A stretch of 64,000 nt of DNA, taken from assembly GCA_037176705.1 (NCBI GenBank), contig CM073898.1:42845988-42909987 (forward strand), read 5' to 3'. Shown here in pieces: positions 58,320-64,000 of this stretch; position 1 is the first letter of the stretch; each line of letters begins with the position of its first letter. This stretch comes from Molossus alvarezi (lineage: Eukaryota > Chordata > Mammalia > Chiroptera > Molossidae). The translations under genes and the position numbers were made by a program. The notes beneath the pieces are model-generated. The model saw nothing but the letters and a program-made list of their open reading frames with translations. It did not search any database and was not told the DNA's origin.

Positions 58320-58687
58320 ATGCATATCTATCAACAATGGAATCTACAAACAAAATGAACAGGAAGAACAGAAACATTCTCATAGATACAGAGAACATTT
58401 TGGTGGTTGCCAGTTGGGAAGGGGATTGGGGGAATGGGTGAAAAAGGTGAAGGGATTAAGAAGCACAAATTCATTGCTAGACTTACAAACCTCAAAGGGA
58501 AAGGGGTTGGGAGGGTGGGAAGAAATAAACCAAAGAACTTATATGCATAATCAATGGACACAGACAATAATGTGGGAAAAGGTGGGAGGGGGGCGGGAGT
58601 GGGGAGGAGGGGGTCAATGGGGGGAAAATGTGGAACATCTGTAATACATTTTATATCCAACAATAAAGATTTGGAAAAAAAAAAAAA
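58320..58687 (+). other. HAL1 3' UTR, poly(A) signal and tail
   Basis: After the stop at 58317-58319 the sequence passes to L1-type 3' text, with a polypurine G-rich tract (58583-58625), ACATCTGTAATAC, AATAAA at 58662-58667 and an uninterrupted A run from 58675 to 58692, part of which is the target duplication. Confidence 0.9.
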
Positions 58688-58703
58688 AAAAAGCTGTGGT
58701 ACA
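58688..58703 (+). repeat. Target-site duplication, right copy
   Basis: Identical to 56372-56387; the host L1 resumes immediately after it. Confidence 0.95.
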
Positions 58704-59130
58704 TGTACACAATGGAACACTATGCAACTGCGAGAAAGAAAGATCTCCTATCCTTTGAGATGATGTGGAAGGACCTAGAGAGTATTATGCTAAGTGAAAT
58801 AAGCCAGTCAGAGAAAGACAAATGCCACATGATCTCACTTATTTGTGAAATAAAATGAACAAAAAACAGCTGATAAACAAAATAGACCCAGAGATATAGA
58901 AAAGAGTATGGTTCAGACTGACAAACTTCAGAGGAGGGGGGTAGTGGGGGAAGGGATGAGATTAACCAAAGTACTTGTATATGTAACCAATGGACATAGA
59001 CAACAATGTTTGGCAGGGGGGGCGGGCAGGATAGGGAAGTGGGTGTCTGGGGGGAAAAGGAGAAACATCTGTAACAAAAATAAATTCATTAATCAAAAAA
59101 AAAATAAAATTTAAAAAAAAGAAGGGGAGC
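58704..59130 (+). mobile_element. Younger L1: remaining 3' end and tail
   Basis: Continues the L1 broken at 56387: TGTACACAATGGAACACTAT, GAGAGTATTATGCTAAGTGA, GATCTCACTTATTTGTGAAA, a G-rich 3' UTR tract at about 59008-59065, AACATCTGTAACAAAAATAAA and a mixed A-rich tail. It differs from the HAL1 3' UTR at several sites, so the two are separate lineages. Confidence 0.9.
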
Positions 59131-60068
59131 AGACTCAGCAGGCACCAGAGACCAAAAAATTAACAAATAAATAAACAAATATATATATACACTATGCAGT
59201 GGTATAACAGTATGTCCTGGAGATTAGTACACATTTGTTGGTGTGCACCCCTAGTAAATCCCTTGGTTCCATCATGTCTCTCAAGGTGGTGTCTATACTA
59301 GTCAGGCTCTGTCTGCTGCCTCTTTCTCTCCGCCTCTCTGCACCCCCCTTCTCACATGTTCCCCCTTTTCACTTTGTGTGAACATACTTCTGTATATGTT
59401 TCCTCTTCCTGCCCGCTTATTCTTAGTTAATTCAATATCACTACAGATTTAAAGAATGAATCTTGCTGACCATTACGCCTCACCCCCAAGAAGAAGGCAC
59501 CATAAACCTCCCTATGACTTAACACGGGCCTCCATTTGACTTCCCAGTCAAATCAGCACACTTATATTTGATTTTTTTACATCAGAAATTCTTTTGGAGC
59601 AGTGCTCAATTGGCAGCATAACTAATTCAATGAATAATCAATGTAATCAATATGAAGAAGTCCAACCCTGGTGTTAACCTGGCACAAACCTGAGTTTTGG
59701 ACACTGTGCTTTCCCTACATAAGTGCATTGTCATTGCCTCAAACGTAAATTATGTGGCCATTACTAACGCACTCCTCATTGGAGACTGCATCAGAGAGCA
59801 TACGTGAACTGTCCTCTCATGTGCCCTCTCGATTAAACAAATGCCTCCTGAAATCACCCCTTATACATGGGTATGTCCAGAGGAACCATAACAGGATACA
59901 CCACCAGTCCAATCAGACTCCAACATACAACTGACCACTCAGTCTAAGTTCTTGCTCCCAGTTCCCGAGAGTAGAAATAGCTTTAAATAGTTCTAAAATT
60001 CCACCGTGACCAAAATTCTCTCTTTACTAGCTTTGTCTAATTTTTTTTTTTAATTCCTTGCTTTAACC
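59131..60068. other. Unassigned sequence
   Basis: No gene or nameable repeat. An AT-rich part (59160-59200) is followed by a CT-rich section. The 60-codon frame at 59752-59934 has no motif. Confidence 0.4.
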
Positions 60069-60078
60069 TTCAAAGGTC

Positions 60079-60328
60079 TTTTTTTTTTTTTTATCCTCAC
60101 CTGAGGACATTTTTCTATTCTTTGTTCAGGTAGAGTGGGAGGACGAGAGAGGAACAGAGAGAGAGAAACATCGATGCGAAAGGAACATACTGAGTGGTTG
60201 CCACCCACAAGACCAACCAGGGCCGGGGACAAACTGCAACTGAGGTACGTGCCCTTAGCAGGAACCAAACCTGGGTCTCTCAGGACCGCAGGCCAATGCT
60301 TTAACTGCTGAGCCAAACTGCCCAGGGC
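60079..60328 (-). mobile_element. VES SINE, long subtype, reverse
   Basis: Plus-strand order: poly(T), ATCCTCACCTGAGGACATTT, AGAGAAACATCGATGCGAAA, GGCCGGGGACAAACTGCAAC, GGAACCAAACCTGGGTCTCT, and GAGCCAAACTGCCCAGGGC. It is the reverse of the long VES subtype. Flanks TCAAAGGTC (60070-60078 and 60329-60337) are identical over 9 bp. Confidence 0.96.
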
Positions 60329-60337
60329 TCAAAGGTC

Positions 60338-61079
60338 ATTCTTAAAGTGCAAGGCAACACATGTCATTGTCCATCAGGAACCTGCTGGCTGTAACAAGCT
60401 TATCAATCCTGGGTCACAGGACAGCTGAGTTTTGATAGGAAGGAAGACTTTATAGTCTGGAACGGAAAGCGTTCCCAGAGTAGGCCCTGCATAGCCAAGG
60501 ACCAGAGGGTACTGGGGAACCCCAATCAGCATTCCAAATAATCCATTTATAGCCTTTAGAGAAAACATGCAGTGTGAAGATAGCTGATTGCTTTGTTAAT
60601 AGGTGATGCTCAATTAAAATTAGCTACAGTGAATTGAAAAATATTTTTCATGACTTCAACCACACTAGAATTATACACACAGGGGTTGGATGGTCATGTT
60701 GAGGGGTCAGTAGAGGAACTAGGGAAGAGCAGTCTAGAGCAGGTAATCACCCATTAGTGACCCAGACAATTCATGTAGGGGCCATGGTCAGTATAGTTTA
60801 ATGAATGGGATGTAAAATTTCAAAGTGCTTGAAACACAACAAGGATAAAAATTGTGTTGTGAAACTTCTGTTTCCGTCGTGTGTGTGTACACACGTGCCT
60901 ACATGTGACGTGGGGGTTGCGGTAAGGAAAGGAAAGCACTGCTTTGGACGACTTTCAGAAACCACGCTTCTCTTTATTGATCTTGCCTCTCCACTTAATT
61001 GTATACCACCTGGTCCATGGTGGGTGCTCAGTAACTGGTATGCGTAACATCACAGAAGTAACGGAGTTCTGGAATCTCA
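60338..61079. other. Unassigned sequence
   Basis: No gene or nameable repeat. The stretch at 60590-60650 (TTTGTTAATAGGTGATGCTC, AATTAAAATTAGCTA) is enhancer-like in texture only. Confidence 0.35.
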
Positions 61080-61235
61080 ACAACTCTTCACGGTAGGTAT
61101 TCTGATGTTGATTTTGCAGACGATAACATTAAATTATTTGCCCATGCTAAATGACTCCTTCAAGGCCACACAGCTGATAAGCTTGTGTGTCCAATATTGG
61201 AACCCAATCAGAACAGGGCTCTACAAGCTTGGATG
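61080..61235 (-). mobile_element. MIR SINE, reverse
   Basis: CGGTAGGTATTCTGATGTTG, TTTTGCAGACGATAACATTA, TTTGCCCATGCTAAATGACT, AAGGCCACACAGCTGATAAG and TTGGAACCCAATCAGAACAG give the reverse MIR order. Confidence 0.7.
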
Positions 61236-61344
61236 TGGGCAGTAATCCATTGTACTCTTCAGAAGCTTGATGATGAAACAGCAAACATTAAAAGTAGAAA
61301 TTCATAAAAAAAATTTTAAAAAAAAGTTTAGCTAATTAAAAACT

Positions 61345-61402
61345 AGCCGTGACCAGTTTGGCTCAGTAGTTAGAGTGACAGCCTTTGGACTGACCCAAAA
61401 TG
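61345..61402 (+). mobile_element. VES SINE 5' fragment
   Basis: CCGTGACCAGTTTGGCTCAG, GTAGTTAGAGTGACAGCCTT and GGACTGACCCAAAATGCCA match only the tRNA-like head of VES; box B and the rest are missing. Confidence 0.8.
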
Positions 61403-61429
61403 CCAGTCCGTAGAATGGGTACATCACAA

Positions 61430-61545
61430 TCATGGGAGAGAATTTGTAAAAACGCAGATTCTCAAACTTCACTCCTAGAGAACCTTATTGAAAAGGTATA
61501 TTAACAAAGCCCCAGTGATTGTGCACAGATAGGTTTAGTAACCAT
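61430..61545 (+). mobile_element. MER5A-like hAT-Charlie relic
   Basis: GGGAGAGAATTTGTAAAAACGC, GATTCTCAAACTTCACTCCT and AACAAAGCCCCAGTGATTGT follow the middle and right parts of MER5A. Confidence 0.5.
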
Positions 61546-62394
61546 GGACCCAGTTACATTTCTGGATAGGAGATCTCATAGAACTTCTGGCTGAAAGAAA
61601 TTCTGGACATCATCTAGTTCTTGGGTGGCAACTGGTTTCTGCTTGAGGAACCATTACCAGTGAGAAATAATGCTACTCGGAGGATCAGTAGAAATAGATT
61701 TCAAAACAGCATTCAGGCTTGATCAGAGTCTCAAGACTAATCAACCATGCCTGTTAGAGATGACGAGTTAGGGAGAAGCCACTGCTATGGTCCAACCCCT
61801 TCATTTTCCAGCCTGTATGCCCCAAAACACACATTTTAATGACAAGGGACTGAAATCCGAGCTTCCTCACTCCTAGCCCAGTTCCTCATTGAAAATAATT
61901 TCCACTATCCATAATAAGGCTTATCAGAAATGCTGGTTTCTAGAGTGCTTCTAGCTGGCCTGTGACAGAAAAAGCCAACATTTACTTAACTTGAAAGATT
62001 TAAGCAAATCTGCCCTAATTGTTCCTACTCATTAATGCCTTAGCTACTCAAAACAGCAAGTAGAATATTTTATTCCATTATTGGCTACGAAATTTTAAAT
62101 ACTGAGATCCCTTGAGACTTAATCAAGAAGAATCATATGTAGTCTAGCAGTGTCTGACTTGTTTAAATTCATACTAAAGAATACATGACTAATATAAGAT
62201 CTTTTCATGAAAGTAGGTTTCGATGAAAATATAGAGCATAAAGAACAGAAAAAAATACTGATGACTGAAGGGAAGAGGAAACATCACTGGAGAAGGGAAC
62301 ATGTCCACGAGAGGATGCCTGGGGTCCCCAAGGGAACCGGTCTACATCACAATTGCACTTAGACCAGCCAGGTCCAGGTCGGAAGAACGTGCCC
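61546..62394. other. Unassigned sequence, partly AT-rich
   Basis: No gene. At 61780-61830 a CCAACCCCTTCATTTTCCAG run is MIR3-like but too short to call. The part 61960-62160 is repeat-free and AT-rich. Confidence 0.35.
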
Positions 62395-62575
62395 TCCCTC
62401 AGCTGGGGCTTCAGGCAAGTTACTTAGTACTCATCAGAAAATATGGGTAACACCTCCTACCCCTCAGGGTGGCTTTGAAAATTAATGAAGAAAAGTCTTA
62501 TGTTCCAGAGAGAACTCGGCACATTTTCTGGCATATAAAGTCCCTCGGTAAGTGTTCATTAATCTACATGTTAGA
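62395..62575 (+). mobile_element. MIR SINE
   Basis: GGCAAGTTACTTAGTACTCA, AAATATGGGTAACACCTCCT, AGGGTGGCTTTGAAAATTAA and TCTGGCATATAAAGTCCCTC trace the 3' two-thirds of a forward MIR. Confidence 0.7.
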
Positions 62576-63525
62576 CTTAGGCAAAGAACTTCATATGCAC
62601 TGAGAAACTTGCCCACGCAAATCAAAATGAGGTCTGTTCAACTCAGGGCCCCAGTGGAACCGAGACTGCCGGGTATCATCTCAGACAGTGAGCCAAGGGC
62701 AGTGGTCACCGGAGGTAACACCATTACAGACACAGGAGTTGGGGCCAGTCACACCGTCTAGACTTCAAGGTGGAAAGGACCTGCAAGATCAGGTCGCAGT
62801 CCAGCCAAGTCGTTCACAAAGCAGGAAGCGCCACAGCACAGGAACCATGCAGGTAGGTGGCCCCTCGGCCCAGCTTTCTGTAAGCCGTGTCTGGGCGGCA
62901 CCGCAGCAGAACAGGTATTTCTGGCACTGGGAGGCTCCGTGTGTAGATTAAACACCAGGCTTTACAGGGAACTAAACATTTTGACTTCTTCCCTTCCCTA
63001 GACTGTCTGCAGAGTATTTCCAATAGGTGCTTTTGAACAACACCTATTCTGAGGTGATATGGGTAAATTGCAAAACATTAATTTACTATTAACATAATTA
63101 CAGGGTTTTTTTCCCTGCTCTCTAGAATTTGTTTGGTGCTTGGGGCCAAATATCTTTCACTCTCACAATACCTCCTTTGTTTTAAAAAGGAGATACTACC
63201 GTGTCTGGCTGGTGGGGGAAGTGCCCTTTGAAATTTCCTGTTATCACAGTCCTGAGACGCCCCTCCTCAGAGGCAATAGGCAGGCACAAAGCTTTAAAAT
63301 GCTCACGGTCTGCTAAGAATTAAATGTCTTCCTTTGCATCTCTCCTCAAATGTACTTTTAAATAGTTGCTCAGTCCTAAGCCTTCCCTAATAAGGTTCCA
63401 TTTAAATAAATTTGAAAATATTTTCCTTCTTTTAAAGAGAGCCACCCAATTTGGAAATGTCAGATAAAAATACATGCACACTATAAGGCTATCACCTATT
63501 TTCAGCTATGTTTTTCCAGGCTCTC
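62576..63525. other. Unassigned sequence
   Basis: No gene or nameable repeat is seen. Overlapping frames up to 87 codons near 62.6-62.9 kb cross a moderately GC-rich segment without motifs. Confidence 0.4.
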
Positions 63526-63575
63526 TTTTTCTTCCCTTTCTTCCTTTCTTCTTTTCTCTCTCTCTTTCTTTCTTT

Positions 63576-63622
<47 letters not shown>

Positions 63623-63655
63623 CTCTCTCTTCTCTCTCTCTCCCTCCCTCCCTTC

Positions 63656-63720
<65 letters not shown>
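63526..63720. repeat. Polypyrimidine microsatellite: CTTT then CT
   Basis: About 195 plus-strand pyrimidines. Irregular CTTT/CCTT passes into pure CTTT (about 63570-63620), then TCCC, then a long pure (CT)n to 63718. Reading frames here are Phe/Ser/Leu repeats, not proteins. Confidence 0.97.
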
Positions 63721-63721
<1 letters not shown>

Positions 63722-64000
63722 CCTCTGCTTGCTGTTCCCAGTAGATTCTGGGAGTTTCCTCACCCAACAGGATAGGGCTCATCAGATCACAAACAATTTC
63801 ATCTGTTTTCCTGGCTGTAGCCATTATACGAACAAAACTGGCCCCCGTCTGCCGATACAGCCCTTCTGAGTCACCCCAGCTCCCCAAACCCCAGCTGAGT
63901 CCACGTGACTGAAATGAAACCAACTTGCCCTTAACTTTGGGAAATTAGCCACTCTCCTTCTTGCTGTGCCATGTCAAAATTAAAGAGTAAGCAGAGGTCC
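63721..64000. other. Unassigned sequence
   Basis: No gene or named repeat is recognised between the pyrimidine tract and the window end. Confidence 0.4.

Larger units (their letters stand above)
56388..58687 (+). mobile_element. Full-length HAL1-like (half-L1) retrotransposon
   Basis: The 2.3-kb unit starts at GACTTCCGGTCAAGATGG and ends in poly(A). In order it holds a ~990-bp GC-rich 5' UTR with a 13-bp tandem repeat, an intact 313-codon ORF1, and a ~370-bp 3' UTR with a G-rich polypurine tract and AATAAA. It has no ORF2: the ORF1 stop is followed within about 75 bp by 3'-terminal L1 text (CTCATAGATACAGAGAACAT). A perfect 16-bp target duplication flanks it. HAL1 elements are known from mammals, and recent ones from Myotis lucifugus; mobilisation by L1 proteins in trans is inferred. 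Confidence 0.9.

Noticed and set aside
63474..63923. Ser/Leu/Phe-rich and Arg/Glu-rich proteins on the two strands
   Set aside because: Translation of the CT-rich microsatellite.
1..64000. CRISPR array, bacterial operon or phage system
   Set aside because: The sequence is mammalian; no spaced direct repeats, Shine-Dalgarno sites or compact genes are present.
1..64000. HeliBat-type Helitron
   Set aside because: I looked for the AT-rich 5' TC start and the CTRRT hairpin end; no convincing pair was found.

Overview
This window is mammalian nuclear DNA. I found no protein-coding host gene, rRNA gene or functional tRNA gene in it. It looks like intergenic or deep-intronic sequence built from many layers of transposable elements. 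At least eleven copies or fragments of the bat VES-type tRNA-derived SINE (internal box-B sequence GGTTCGATTCCC or GGTTCGGTTCCC, CT-rich 3' part, A-rich tail) point to a bat. A half-L1 (HAL1)-like element with an intact ORF1, and a Tc1/mariner-type MITE with perfect terminal repeats, also fit a bat, most likely a yangochiropteran close to the vespertilionoids. I recognised no HeliBat-type Helitron, so the family cannot be fixed.

Layout. 1-14.7 kb: an old L1 3' end (0.55-2.0 kb), a reverse L1 3' end (4.2 kb), MIR and L2 relics, a reverse LTR (10.1-10.7 kb) and a 320-bp polypurine microsatellite (11.2-11.5 kb). 14.7-21.7 kb: an AT-rich old repeat, a CpG-rich patch (15.5-16.3 kb), a TAGATA array, MIR/MIR3 and a MER5A-like relic. 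21.7-34.3 kb: several VES SINEs, a hAT-like relic, a second LTR of the 10-kb type, a MITE nested in a MIR, L1 3' fragments and MIR copies. 34.3-46.5 kb: an unclassified stretch with a perfect 17-bp-arm hairpin, a possible tRNA-like SINE relic, an MLT1-like LTR, a roughly 2.2-kb reverse ancient LINE containing a VES copy, and further MIRs.

46.5-59.1 kb is almost solid LINE. It holds an old, nearly full-length L1 (46.6-53.1 kb) carrying several later insertions, then a younger 5'-truncated L1 (53.9-59.1 kb). The younger L1 is split by a 2.3-kb HAL1-like element (56.39-58.69 kb) with a GC-rich 5' UTR, a 13-bp tandem repeat, a YY1-like site, an uninterrupted 313-codon ORF1, no ORF2, a poly(A) tail and a perfect 16-bp target-site duplication. 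59.1-64.0 kb: a reverse VES SINE, MER5A and MIR relics, and a long CT-rich microsatellite.

The only reading frame likely to encode a real protein is the HAL1 ORF1. That protein would bind RNA as an L1 ORF1p-like chaperone and would need reverse transcriptase supplied in trans by an L1. Insertion order can be read from the nesting: MIR, L2 and L1M are oldest, then LTRs and DNA elements, then VES SINEs, and finally the HAL1 copy and the VES copies that keep intact target-site duplications. Repeat family names come from recognition by eye, not from a database search.
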